DNA of 16,538 nt from Candidatus Sumerlaeota bacterium (GCA_016928995.1 JAFGJS010000032.1:1-16538), one strand, 5' to 3'; counted from the stretch's first letter, positions 1 to 8,717 are shown. Program-made: numbers and translations. Notes: generated by a model not told the origin, from the sequence alone.

Positions 1-78
1 CTCCTTTTCGTTCCTCTGAATTTTCGAACGAAAACCGGAGAAAAATCCACCTTAATGGCTGTCCAGTTTTTGGGGACA
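1..78 (-). mobile_element. Probable terminal end of an IS3-type insertion sequence (partial)
   Basis: Read on the minus strand, this stretch begins TGTCCCCAAAAACTGGACAG. That resembles the outer tip of IS3-family elements, which often have a C-run followed some bases later by TGGACA. It then runs about 55 bases without a gene and ends at the window edge in GGAACGAAAAGGAG, a good ribosome binding site. A transposase orfA would therefore start just beyond the left edge. The tip lies two bases past the stop codon of the neighbouring membrane-protein gene. The opposite end, the transposase and any target duplication cannot be seen, so the assignment rests on end sequence and layout only. Confidence 0.4.
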
Positions 79-79
79 A

Positions 80-1351
80 TTATATTGTGTTCTCTGGCGC
101 CCGGACTATTCGCTGAGTATCGCTGGGAGACACAGGCGCCCAGATAAAGTTGCTGATTGGTTGACTGCCATTGACAAGTACAAGCCCGATTGCTTGTGGC
201 CACAGGTCTTGCAGCGAAGGGGGAAGTTCACCGTTGGCGACTATATGTTGCCGATCGTTTGATTGAGTGATATTGAACTGTGTGATCCCGCCAGTTATTT
301 GTTTATTCCCGTTATACCCCTCAAAGGAAATCTGCGATGTCATGCCGTTGGCAATAGTCTTGAACCAGAACAGTACAATGCCTGCCGGTCCCGAAAAATC
401 CACCCCGGAAGTATCACCTGCCGCGGCTTGAAGGTCGGCATGCTTGGTTACATACAAAACCGCCGCCCCACTGATGTCCCCCTTCATCTGATTTGTGAGT
501 GGTTCTGAGCAATCCAACTGAACATTGATCCAACCATTGTCCGAAACAGATATATCTGCCAGTTCAATGCTCAGAATGTTCCCGGATGGAAATCCAATTC
601 GGGTTAATTCGATGGGGAGATCTACTACAAATTGATTCTCGTGGGAGTTTGAATTGACTCCCACACTTCTGGCATGGCTTGATTCAGGAGTGTCGTGAAA
701 TGTGAATTCAATCGGGATGCCGCCCCCCCGCACAATATCATCGGTATAAGATGAGTGTGTGATGAACAACCGCAAGTTTGGGTTGTCGTCGAAATGAAAG
801 CCGCCAGTGCCCATCGTGCGCAAACCGACTACAGTGTCCTGCCGGCCGAATGCTGCCATCAGTTTTTGAGAAATGCCTGGATCACGAACATAAGAAGCAA
901 ACTGTTCGTCACTTAAACCCTCCAGTGATTGAATTGGCTTATCCCTTGGTGTGAAGCAGACCAAATCATGTGGTAAAGATGAGATTGCCGACTGCTGTTT
1001 CTGGTTTATGGCAATAACAACGGATTTCGGGCGCGAGTGTGTCAACGATGTGTACGGTGAAGCATGATTCTCTTGAGGCAGAAAGATGAGGAGAGTTCCT
1101 ATCGCAGCAAAAATACCAAGGCAGATCGTGCCAGCCGCGATGTATTTGAATCGACGACTTATCCAATTGGACAGGAAGAAAACAAGCAGGAGTCCAATGA
1201 CTCCCAACCCCATAAGGATAAAACCGGCGATGATTGGCTGGATTTCATATTCAACGAAAACCCCATACAATGTTAATGATACACCGCTCGCGCACAGAAG
1301 AAAGGATATCGGTGTTGCGATTAACAAACCGACCGTTTTGCCACGAGTCAT
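80..1351 (-). CDS. Unrecognised membrane protein with three N-terminal helices and a large extracytoplasmic domain
   Basis: I do not recognise a family for this 423-residue protein. Three hydrophobic helices are visible at about residues 7-31, 38-61 and 70-91. The positive segment SNWISRRFK between helices 2 and 3 predicts that the N-terminus and this loop are cytoplasmic, which puts residues 95-423 outside the inner membrane. The soluble part is rich in Ser, Gly, Asp and beta-type sequence, with no catalytic motif I can name and only two cysteines. The start is well supported: AGGAGG sits 9 bases before the ATG. Base composition is more AT-rich than the efflux operon next to it, so recent acquisition or relaxed selection is possible. 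The stop codon falls two bases from a putative IS end, so the natural C-terminus may have been altered. The gene stands alone, with no functional neighbour. Confidence 0.75.
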   Translation of the reverse strand: MTRGKTVGLLIATPISFLLCASGVSLTLYGVFVEYEIQPIIAGFILMGLGVIGLLLVFFLSNWISRRFKYIAAGTICLGIFAAIGTLLIFLPQENHASPYTSLTHSRPKSVVIAINQKQQSAISSLPHDLVCFTPRDKPIQSLEGLSDEQFASYVRDPGISQKLMAAFGRQDTVVGLRTMGTGGFHFDDNPNLRLFITHSSYTDDIVRGGGIPIEFTFHDTPESSHARSVGVNSNSHENQFVVDLPIELTRIGFPSGNILSIELADISVSDNGWINVQLDCSEPLTNQMKGDISGAAVLYVTKHADLQAAAGDTSGVDFSGPAGIVLFWFKTIANGMTSQISFEGYNGNKQITGGITQFNITQSNDRQHIVANGELPPSLQDLWPQAIGLVLVNGSQPISNFIWAPVSPSDTQRIVRAPENTI

Positions 1352-1834
1352 TTAATACATCCTCCTCTGCGCCCCTGCATCCCTGCGCGATAAATAACGA
1401 AACAATTCATTAAGTGGTTTTTGGAATTTCATGATCTATTTTCGGATAAGGATAAAAATACTTCCGCAAGTCCAGTTGCAGATATAATTGATGATATCCT
1501 GCCCGACTTCCCGCCGACGATAGAGGGTCTGGCATGGGTCCCGTTATTCTCCCGTTTAGATGATAAATCTCATGGGCATATCGGCCAAAAGCCTTTATTC
1601 TGCATCGGATTCCTACAGTCGTCACGTAGGCTTGATGCGGAACAAAGATAATCGTTCCGGCTAGTTCATGTCAAAATAAAAGTAATTATATTATTATTAT
1701 GCGGACATCCTACTCACCCTACTCAATTATAGCATCTTTTGAAGGACTATAAAATTGAGCGACCCAAAATCCTATCTGACATGTTGCATAAATAGGTTTA
1801 CAGGTCAAGAATTGAGTCAGGTGTTTTCTAATTC
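1352..1834. other. AT-rich intergenic stretch without a credible gene
   Basis: Short overlapping open frames on both strands (about 1410-1651) lack a ribosome binding site, family resemblance and coding-type composition. The sequence is AT-rich, including a TTA/ATT run near 1680-1700. I see no RNA gene or convincing promoter. It ends at the inverted repeat at 1835. Confidence 0.5.
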
Positions 1835-1922
1835 CAATCCGCGCCGCGACTGTCAGGAAGCAGCCCGCAAGTTGTTACGACATGCTGCTTTGGACCGCTC
1901 CTGACAGTCGCGGCGCGGATTG
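1835..1922. repeat. REPIN-like long inverted repeat
   Basis: Two perfectly complementary 24-base arms (1835-1858 and 1899-1922) enclose a 40-base interior. The arm core is CGCGCCGCGACTGTCAGGA. Inside, AGCAGC (1859-1864) can pair with GCTGCT (1884-1889), giving a second stem with a 9-base bulge on the right. Seen another way, two head-to-head copies of a unit (CTGCTT followed by TCCTGACAGTCGCGGCGCGG) face outward. That is the layout of REP doublets and small palindromic MITEs. It lies about 40 bases past the stop of the efflux channel gene, so in RNA it would form a very stable 3' hairpin that could end or stabilise that transcript. No uridine run follows, so it is not a classical terminator. 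Confidence 0.8.
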
Positions 1923-1961
1923 ATATGCCCTTCGAAAAACACGGCGGTTTTGCGGAATAAA

Positions 1962-3470
1962 CTAATCCGCCGCGATTTCAGACGCTGGGGGCGTCTCCAC
2001 GCCGCCGCCCAGGGCTTTATAGAGGCGGATTGAGGAGAGCAACTCTTCGAGGCAGGCGCGCTCCAGCAATAATTCCGCGGCGTAGAGTTGCTGCTCGGCG
2101 TCGAGCAGTTCCAGATATCCGGCATGGCCTGCGCGGTAACGCAATCCCGACAGACGCACCGCATTCTGTATCGCCTCGACCTGCACTTCGCGCTGCTCCC
2201 GTTCAAGGGCGCTTTGCTTTTTCGCGATCAGGGCGTCCGAAACTTCGTGCAGCGCTTGCAGCACGGTTTTGTGGTAGTTCTGCAGCGCCTGTTCACGGCG
2301 GGCTTGGACGAGCTTGTAATATAGCCAGCTGCGCTTCCCGGTGAAGATCGGCTGAGCCGCCGCGCCGGCGATGCTCCAGCCCAGATTATCGTTTTGCAGC
2401 AAGTCTTGCAGTTCCACGCTCTGAAAGCCATAATCGGCGGTCAGGGCGATGCGCGGAAACAAGGCGGCCTTGGCCGCGCCGATATTGGCCGTGGCGGCAA
2501 TGAGCTGCTGCTCCGCGGCCTGCACATCAGGACGCCGTTCCAACAGATCAGAGGGCAATCCGGCAGGAGCGGAGGGAATCAGCGTTTGCTCATGCAGGCC
2601 AGCGCTGCGCGCAATATCTTGCGGCGCTTGACCCAGCAGGATGCTGAGCGCATTCTCGCCTTGCCAGGTCTGTTTTTGCAACACAGCCAGCGCGGCCTTG
2701 GCGCCGGCGACTTCAGCGCGAAAACGGCTGATTTCAAGTTCAGAGGCGACGCCCTGATCCCGGCGCGACTCCATCAGCGCGAGAGTTTTATCGCGGGCGC
2801 TGAGCGTATTCGAAGTGATTTCCGTTTCGCGGTCCAGTTCCAGCAACGCGAAATAGGAACGGGCGACCTCGGTGACCAGCGAGGAGATAATCGTATTGCG
2901 CGTCTCTTCGCTGGCCAGCAGATTGGCTCGCGCCGCTTCCTTTGAACGGCGCACTCGCCCCCATAAATCGACTTCATAGGAAAGTTCGAGCAGCGCTGAA
3001 TAGTAATTGGAACGCGCAGGCGCGACACCATAACCCAAGCCTCCCTCATCGCCTCCGCCGGGGATTAAATACAACGATTGAAACGAATCCGGCGTTCGTT
3101 CGCGCGAGGCCAGACCTTTCGCGCCCATCACCGGATATTGATCCGCAGCGGCGACTCCAAGCATCATGCGCGCTTCCTCGATGCGCGTGGCGGCGATCTT
3201 CAGGTCTTGATTGTGCTCCAGCGCCGTCTGGATCAATACCTGTAATTGCGGGTCCTGAAACATCTCCCACCAGGGCATATCGGCGAGCAGCGTGCCGGAC
3301 GTGGCGGCTTCAGGCGCTTCCACAATGGTGTTGCGATAGGCCTCTGGCGCCAATTCCGCAGACCGTTGATAATCCGGCCCCATCACGCACCCGCCAAGCA
3401 ACGTCAGAAGCATGAGCAAGGCCGCTAATTGATGAAAAACGTACATCGTCTTTTTCTCGGAAGTTTTCAT
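1962..3470 (-). CDS. Outer-membrane efflux channel, NodT/OprM-type lipoprotein
   Basis: This 502-residue protein is the outer-membrane factor of the tripartite pump, a TolC-like trimeric channel carrying substrate across the outer membrane. The N-terminus has a lipoprotein signal with lipobox LGGC, cysteine 28, followed by MGPDYQRS, the GPDY start typical of the NodT family. Two related helical halves follow, each with the pattern SYEVDLWGRVRRS or RYRAGHAGYLELLDAEQQL found in this family. The motif RRPDVQAAEQQLIAATANIGAAKAALFPRI is cut here to its key part, RRPDV...AA..NIG.AKA..FP, a family hallmark. The start codon follows the stop of the pump gene by a single base (TGATATG) with only a weak ribosome site, so translation is probably coupled to the pump gene. 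Met9 is a possible later start. Last gene of the operon. Confidence 0.95.
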   Translation of the reverse strand: MKTSEKKTMYVFHQLAALLMLLTLLGGCVMGPDYQRSAELAPEAYRNTIVEAPEAATSGTLLADMPWWEMFQDPQLQVLIQTALEHNQDLKIAATRIEEARMMLGVAAADQYPVMGAKGLASRERTPDSFQSLYLIPGGGDEGGLGYGVAPARSNYYSALLELSYEVDLWGRVRRSKEAARANLLASEETRNTIISSLVTEVARSYFALLELDRETEITSNTLSARDKTLALMESRRDQGVASELEISRFRAEVAGAKAALAVLQKQTWQGENALSILLGQAPQDIARSAGLHEQTLIPSAPAGLPSDLLERRPDVQAAEQQLIAATANIGAAKAALFPRIALTADYGFQSVELQDLLQNDNLGWSIAGAAAQPIFTGKRSWLYYKLVQARREQALQNYHKTVLQALHEVSDALIAKKQSALEREQREVQVEAIQNAVRLSGLRYRAGHAGYLELLDAEQQLYAAELLLERACLEELLSSIRLYKALGGGVETPPASEIAAD

Positions 3471-3471
3471 A

Positions 3472-6400
3472 TCAATGATTCTCGGATAAATTGGATTGAG
3501 CCTTGTCGTCTGATCGCCCTTTGTTGTTCTTGCCGAATGTTTTTTCGATCAGCACGTAAAACAAAGGAGCGAAAATGGTGACCAGGAAGGTCGATGTCAC
3601 CACGCCGCCGAGGACGGCGGTGCCGATGGCCTTTTGCGCGCCGGCGCCGGCGCCGTGAGCCAGCGCCAATGGCAGGACTCCGAAACCAAAGGCCAGCGAG
3701 GTCATGACGATGGGGCGCAGCCGAAGCTTGGCTCCTTCCAATGTCGCCTCGATCAATCCCATGCCCTCGAGTTCCACTCGCTGCTTGGCGAATTGCACAA
3801 TTAGAATGGCGTTTTTCGTAGTCAGACCCAACGTGGTCAACAGCCCGATCTGGAAATAGACGTCATTGGGCAATCCCCGCAGCGAGGAGCAGATCACGCC
3901 GCCGATCACTCCGAGAGGCAGGGCCATCAGGATCGAAATAGGAATCGGCCAGCTCTCGTAGAGCGCCGCAAGGCAAAGAAAGATGACCAGAACGGAAAAG
4001 GCGTAGAGCGGCGCGGTCTGAGCGCCGGCCTGCCGTTCCTGATAAGATAATCCGGTCCAGTCGAATCCGACGCCCTGGGGCAGCTGTTTCACGAAATCCT
4101 CCATGACTTGCATGGCATCGCCGGAGCTCCTGCCCTGCGCCGCCTCGCCGATGATATTGATCGAGGGAAAGCCGTTGAAACGCTCAAGCTTAGGCGATCC
4201 TGAAGTCCAATGGCCGGTGGCGAAAGAGGAAAAGGGAACCATCTTGCCCATGGTGTTCCGCACAAAGAGTTGATCCAGATCCTTGGGCAGCATACGATAG
4301 GGTGAGTCGGCCTGAACATAAACCCGCTTCACGCGTCCGCCCTGGATGAAGTTGTTGACATACGCGCTGCCGAAGGCTGTCGAGACGGTATTGTGGATCG
4401 AGGCGATGGGCGCGCCGAGGGCGCCGGCCTTTTCCCAATCCACATCGACTCGATATTCAGGCACGTCTTCCAGGCCATTGGGCCGGACTTTCGTCAATGT
4501 TGGATTCTGCGACGCCATACCGAGCAGCTGATTGCGCGCAGCCATCAGCTGCGCGTGCCCCAGACCGCCGCGATCCAGCAATTGAAAATCAAAACCCTTG
4601 GCCATGCCCAACTCCACAACCGCAGGCGGCGCGAAGGCGAAGACCAATGCATTGCGAATCTGCATGAAACGCCCCATCGCTCTGCCCGCCACGGCGCCCA
4701 CCCGCAGGTCCGGCCGGTCGCGGAGTTCCCAGTCTTTGAGTTTGACGAACGCCATGCCTGAATTCTGCCCGCGCCCGGAGAAGCTCATGCCGGCGATCGT
4801 CATCACGGATTCCACCGCTTCCGGCTCATGCTGCAGAAAGTGCTCCTTGATTTGAACCATGACTTGCTTGGTCTGCTCCAGTGTGGAGTTCGCCGGCAGC
4901 ATCGCCTGAACCATCATGATCCCCTGATCTTCGTCGGGCAGATACGCCGTGGGCATGCGTTTGAACAGATACCCCAAAGCGCCTACGATCAGCAGAAACA
5001 GGATGAGGTAGCGGAGTTTGTGCGCGAGCGAATGACCGACGACCGCGACATACTTGTCGCGGGAGTAGAAAAAGAAATGATCGAACCAGCGGAAAAACGG
5101 ACGCAGAAACCAAATGCCCTCTTCGGCCGGCTCGTGGCCCTTTTCCACCGGTTTCAGCAGCGAGGCGCAGAGCACCGGCGTCAGCACCAGCGCCACGACG
5201 ACCGAAAGCAGCATCGCAGCGATGATGGTGACGGAGAACTGACGATAGATCACGCCGGTCGAACCGGCAAAAAACGCCATCGGTCCGAACACCGCCGAAA
5301 GCACCAGGCCGATGCCGATCAGGGCGCTGGTGATTTCATCCATGGACTTTGCGGTGGCCTCGCGCGGCGGAATGCCTTCCTCGCTCATGATTCGCTCGAC
5401 GTTCTCCACGACGACAATAGCGTCATCCACCAAGAGGCCGATGGCCAGCACCATGGCGAACATGGTGAGCATGTTGATCGAGAAACCGAACAATCCCAGC
5501 ACCGCAAACGTGCCCAGAATCACCACGGGCACCGCGATGGTCGGAATCAAGGTCGCCCGCATGTTTCCCATGAACAGGTACATCACCAGGAAGACCAACA
5601 GCACCGCCTCAAACAGGGTCTTCACGACTTCTTTAATGGCGACTTTGACGAAGGGGGTCGTATCGAAAGGATAAACGACTTTCATGCCGGGCGGAAAGAA
5701 GCGGCTCATCTCCTCCATCTTCGCTTTGACGTTGTCCGCCGTCTGAAGGGCGTTGGCGCCGGCCGCCTGCCGAACCGCCAGCGCGGCGGACGGCATGCCG
5801 TTATGCTTGAGATCCATGTCGTAAGTTTCGGCGCCGAGTTCCGCACGTCCGATATCTCGAATGCAAACGGTCGAGCCATCCGGATTCGTGCGCAGAGGAA
5901 TTGATGCGAATTCTTCCGGCGTTTTCAGCATGCTTTGCACGACGATGGCGGCGTTGAGGCGCTGCCCTTCCTCAGCGGGCATGCCGCCGAACTGCCCGGC
6001 CGACACCTCCACGTTGTAAGCCCGCAATCCGGCGATCACATCCTGAACCGTCAATTGGTATTTATTCAGCTTTTCGGGATTGAGCCAGATGCGCATGGCG
6101 TACTGGCCGCCGAAAATCTCCACTTCGCCCACTCCGGGCACGCGAGAAAGCACCTTTTCAATCGTCGATCCAGCGTAATCCTGCAAGTCGGTAGTGTCCA
6201 TGCTGCCGTCTTCCGAGACGAATCCCACGATCAAAAGATAGTTGCGTGTGGACTTGGCCACTTTGACGCCCGAGCGCTGAACCACGTCTGGCAGGCTGGC
6301 CATGGCGAGTTGCAGTTTGTTTTGCACCTGCGCCCAGGCCAGATCCGGATCGGTTCCCGGCGCGAAGGTCAATTCAACGCGCGAGGCGCCGGACGAGTCG

Positions 6401-6648
6401 CTGGTCGAGGAGAGATAGAGCATCTTATCGAAGCCGGTCATCTTCTGTTCGATGATCTGCGTCACGCTGTTTTCCACGGTCTCCGCGGACGCGCCGGGAT
6501 AAAATGCGGTGATGGCGATGGATGGCGGCGCGATGGGCGGATACTGCGACACGGGCAGTTTATAGATCGCCAGACCGCCCGCGACCATCATCACGATGGC
6601 GATCACCCAGGCGAAAACCGGCCGATCCAGAAAGAATCTTGATAGCAT
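3472..6648 (-). CDS. RND multidrug efflux pump, HAE1 (AcrB/MexB/AdeJ) family
   Basis: This is the inner-membrane proton/drug antiporter of the pump, 1058 residues against about 1049 for AcrB, so complete. It opens with the family start (MLSRFFLDRPVFAWVIAI) and helix 1 at about 10-28. The porter domain follows and contains VSQYPPIAPPSI and the PGVGEVEIFGG region. The proton-relay pair lies in GLLVDDAIVVVENVER (Asp408 and Asp409, equal to AcrB Asp407/408), and the relay lysine is Lys945 in TTKNAILIVQFA. The closing helices and a short charged tail end the protein. GGAGGA precedes the ATG at good spacing, and only 15 bases separate it from the adaptor gene upstream. It should form a trimer fed by the adaptor and docked to the lipoprotein channel. 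Substrates cannot be read from sequence; drugs, bile-like compounds, dyes or solvents are all possible for HAE1 pumps. Confidence 0.97.
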   Translation of the reverse strand: MLSRFFLDRPVFAWVIAIVMMVAGGLAIYKLPVSQYPPIAPPSIAITAFYPGASAETVENSVTQIIEQKMTGFDKMLYLSSTSDSSGASRVELTFAPGTDPDLAWAQVQNKLQLAMASLPDVVQRSGVKVAKSTRNYLLIVGFVSEDGSMDTTDLQDYAGSTIEKVLSRVPGVGEVEIFGGQYAMRIWLNPEKLNKYQLTVQDVIAGLRAYNVEVSAGQFGGMPAEEGQRLNAAIVVQSMLKTPEEFASIPLRTNPDGSTVCIRDIGRAELGAETYDMDLKHNGMPSAALAVRQAAGANALQTADNVKAKMEEMSRFFPPGMKVVYPFDTTPFVKVAIKEVVKTLFEAVLLVFLVMYLFMGNMRATLIPTIAVPVVILGTFAVLGLFGFSINMLTMFAMVLAIGLLVDDAIVVVENVERIMSEEGIPPREATAKSMDEITSALIGIGLVLSAVFGPMAFFAGSTGVIYRQFSVTIIAAMLLSVVVALVLTPVLCASLLKPVEKGHEPAEEGIWFLRPFFRWFDHFFFYSRDKYVAVVGHSLAHKLRYLILFLLIVGALGYLFKRMPTAYLPDEDQGIMMVQAMLPANSTLEQTKQVMVQIKEHFLQHEPEAVESVMTIAGMSFSGRGQNSGMAFVKLKDWELRDRPDLRVGAVAGRAMGRFMQIRNALVFAFAPPAVVELGMAKGFDFQLLDRGGLGHAQLMAARNQLLGMASQNPTLTKVRPNGLEDVPEYRVDVDWEKAGALGAPIASIHNTVSTAFGSAYVNNFIQGGRVKRVYVQADSPYRMLPKDLDQLFVRNTMGKMVPFSSFATGHWTSGSPKLERFNGFPSINIIGEAAQGRSSGDAMQVMEDFVKQLPQGVGFDWTGLSYQERQAGAQTAPLYAFSVLVIFLCLAALYESWPIPISILMALPLGVIGGVICSSLRGLPNDVYFQIGLLTTLGLTTKNAILIVQFAKQRVELEGMGLIEATLEGAKLRLRPIVMTSLAFGFGVLPLALAHGAGAGAQKAIGTAVLGGVVTSTFLVTIFAPLFYVLIEKTFGKNNKGRSDDKAQSNLSENH

Positions 6649-6663
6649 GATGAATCTCCTCCG

Positions 6664-8013
6664 TTATTGCGCGGTCGCTGTTGATGGAGTCGCGCCGCTC
6701 GCAAACGGCGTCGCCGTCACCGGGCTGCCGGGGCGCACTTTCTGCAGGCCTTCCACAATTACCTGGTCGCCAGCCTTCAAACCGGATGCAACCAGCCATT
6801 TGTCATTGATGGCTCGATCAAGCTCGAGCATCCGCAGTTCGACTTTGCCCTCGGTATTCACAATCATCGCCATCGGATCGCCCTTGGCGTTCCGGGAAAC
6901 GGCCTGCTGAGGAATCAAAATGGCCTTTTCATTGACGCCTTCATTCAAAATCGCCCGCACGAACATGCCCGGCAAAAGCAGCCTGTCCGGATTGGGAAAG
7001 ACAATCCGCACGATAACAGATCCGGTCGAGGGATCCACCGTCACATCGTAAAATTGCAGCGCGCCTTCGAGGGGATACTCGGAACCGTCATCCAGAAACA
7101 GCCGGACCTGATCCACGTTCGTCTTTTCACGGGTGAGCTGCCCTTCCGCCAGGCGGCGCCGCAGACGCAGCATATCGTTGGTCGATTGAGTCACGTCCAC
7201 GTAGATTGGATCCAGTTGCTGGATCGTGGTCAGCGCCAGGGGCTGATACGCCGTCGCCAACGCGCCCACGGTCACATTGGACTTGCCGATACAACCGGAA
7301 ATGGGAGCGGTGATTTTCGTGTATTCCAGATTGATGCGGGCGCTCTCCAGCGCTGCTTCGGCTTGCTGAATGGCCGCCTTGGCCAAGGCGATCGCAGCCT
7401 TGTCACTCTCGATTTGCGCCTTAGCGGCCTGCAACGTCGCTGCGGCCACTTCGGCCTCCGTGACAGCTTTATCGCGTTCACTAATCGAAACGGCGCCCTC
7501 GCCGGCCAGTTCTTCAAGACGCTTGCGGTTCGTCCGCGCCAGAGTCAGCACGGCCTCCTGTTGCGCGACGCGGGCGCGGCTGGTCTCCAGCGCGGCCTGC
7601 GCCCGATCAACAGCCTTCTGCGCGCCGGTCAGATTCGCTTCGGCGTTGGAGTAAGCCGCCCGAAGATGAGCCGGGTCGATTTGATAAAGCGTTTGCCCCG
7701 CCTCGACATCGGCGCCTTCCGTGAAAAGGCGCTGCTGAATTAATCCATTCACCTGGGGCCGGACTTCAGCGACAAGATACGCCGATGTCCTTCCAGGCAA
7801 TTCCGTGGTGAGAGTCACACGTTCCGGCTGCACGGTAATCACGGCCACTGGCTGCGCGGGCGCGCCTGACGCCGGACTGCCGCCTCCGCTCCGCGCCGAT
7901 CCGTGACGCACGATAAAAAGAGTCAGGATCGCCGCTGTTAAGATGCCCGCGGCGCCCAGCGTGGCTTTCATGTTGATCTGCTTGCCGGTATTGTTCTCCG
8001 CTCGGTTATTCAT
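6664..8013 (-). CDS. RND periplasmic adaptor (membrane fusion protein), AcrA/MexA/AdeI type
   Basis: This 449-residue adaptor links the pump to the outer-membrane channel. It has one N-terminal membrane segment (about 17-36) and no lipobox cysteine, so it is anchored by a helix rather than by lipid. A Gly/Pro/Ser linker leads to the first lipoyl half (PGRTSAYLVAEVRPQVNG, key residues G.I..R.FTEG..V..GQ.L..ID). A long alanine-rich coiled-coil hairpin spans about residues 115-230, broken by the turn GEGAVSISERD. The second lipoyl half contains YTKITAPISGCIGKSNV, followed by a beta-barrel and membrane-proximal domain ending GLQKVRPGSPVTATPF. GAGG sits about 8-9 bases before the start. It is separated from the regulator gene by 56 bases with no clear promoter of its own, so it is probably cotranscribed with the regulator. 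Confidence 0.95.
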   Translation of the reverse strand: MNNRAENNTGKQINMKATLGAAGILTAAILTLFIVRHGSARSGGGSPASGAPAQPVAVITVQPERVTLTTELPGRTSAYLVAEVRPQVNGLIQQRLFTEGADVEAGQTLYQIDPAHLRAAYSNAEANLTGAQKAVDRAQAALETSRARVAQQEAVLTLARTNRKRLEELAGEGAVSISERDKAVTEAEVAAATLQAAKAQIESDKAAIALAKAAIQQAEAALESARINLEYTKITAPISGCIGKSNVTVGALATAYQPLALTTIQQLDPIYVDVTQSTNDMLRLRRRLAEGQLTREKTNVDQVRLFLDDGSEYPLEGALQFYDVTVDPSTGSVIVRIVFPNPDRLLLPGMFVRAILNEGVNEKAILIPQQAVSRNAKGDPMAMIVNTEGKVELRMLELDRAINDKWLVASGLKAGDQVIVEGLQKVRPGSPVTATPFASGATPSTATAQ

Positions 8014-8069
8014 CTTGAAGACCTCGCTTCATAATGTTTTCAATTCCCTGTAGCCTGCTTGCGCATTGC

Positions 8070-8615
8070 TCAGATGTTCTCATCGCAACTTGCCAGACGA
8101 ATCAACTCGTCAAGCACCGCTTTCATCTGCCCTTGATTAAGCAATGATATATTCAGCAGGTTGTGAAAATGCAGCCCCATCAGCGCAAAAAACAACACCA
8201 GGGAGCGCACATCATCTTCCGTCCTGGCGATTTTTTCGAACAAACGATGCTGCAAGTCTTCCCGCATCACGCGCATCAGCTCCGGCTGGTTCGCCACAAC
8301 GGCCAGCAGCGCGGCGCCGAGACGATCCATCTTCGACTTTCCCTGGAAGGCTTTGATTTCAACCATCAGATCGTTATACGGCGCATCCGAAAGCTGCTTC
8401 CTGGCCTGCTCGCGCAACTCATCAAAATGCTCCATCATCCGGCCGATCATCGCCTCCAGCAGGGCTTCCTTTGACGGAAAGTTGTAGATCAAGCCGCCCT
8501 TGCTGATTCCAGCCCGCTCAGCCACGGCGTCGAGCGTCATGTGCAACGCTCCCGATTCGATGACGATCTCCTCGGCGGCGGCGAGAATGGCCTTTTTAGA
8601 GTTGGTTCGCGACAT
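8070..8615 (-). CDS. TetR/AcrR-family repressor of the efflux operon
   Basis: This 181-residue protein has a TetR-type DNA-binding N-terminus. A helix-turn-helix at about residues 27-46 reads LDAVAERAGISKGGLIYNF and is followed by PSKEALL, the family signature. The rest is a helical ligand-binding and dimerisation domain with no recognisable ligand signature. An upstream in-frame ATG would add 20 residues, but AAAAGGAG lies six bases before the chosen ATG and family alignment begins here. It is the first gene of the pump operon, 56 bases ahead of the adaptor and on the same strand. Two near-identical palindromes lie 30 and 86 bases upstream of its start, which fits negative autoregulation of the whole operon with release by a pump substrate. 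That role is inferred from context and family. Confidence 0.93.
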   Translation of the reverse strand: MSRTNSKKAILAAAEEIVIESGALHMTLDAVAERAGISKGGLIYNFPSKEALLEAMIGRMMEHFDELREQARKQLSDAPYNDLMVEIKAFQGKSKMDRLGAALLAVVANQPELMRVMREDLQHRLFEKIARTEDDVRSLVLFFALMGLHFHNLLNISLLNQGQMKAVLDELIRLASCDENI

Positions 8616-8644
8616 TGACGACTCCTTTTCAGCCGCAAATATGA

Positions 8645-8661
8645 ACCGGCCGGACGGTATA
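8645..8661. promoter_or_regulatory. Candidate TetR operator 1 (start-codon proximal)
   Basis: ACCGGCCGGACGGTATA contains a 14-base near-perfect palindrome with half-sites ACCG and CGGT and a CCGG centre. It sits in the untranslated leader 30 bases before the repressor start codon. It matches the second site at 8701-8717 in 15 of 17 positions. Size and symmetry fit a TetR dimer site. Confidence 0.65.
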
Positions 8662-8700
8662 AATGAAGTGTACAAAAATTGGCCGGCACGTGAATTTCAG

Positions 8701-8717
8701 ACCGACCAGACGGTATA
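8701..8717. promoter_or_regulatory. Candidate TetR operator 2 (promoter proximal)
   Basis: ACCGACCAGACGGTATA shares the pattern ACCGRCCRGACGGTATA with operator 1, 56 bases away, in the same orientation. It overlaps the place where the -10 region of the minus-strand promoter should lie, so binding here would block RNA polymerase directly. Confidence 0.65.

Noticed and set aside
1410-1651. Overlapping short frames on both strands in the left intergenic region
   Set aside because: No ribosome site, no recognisable motif, AT-rich non-coding composition.
1853-1868. GGAAGCAGCC resembling the SRP RNA tip motif
   Set aside because: The remaining conserved bases of the SRP RNA apical loop are missing and the match lies within the inverted-repeat arm; probably chance.
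4828-5904. Long plus-strand frame opposite the RND pump gene
   Set aside because: The composition (runs of His, Arg, Gln) is that of antisense translation of membrane helices; the pump gene on the other strand is complete.
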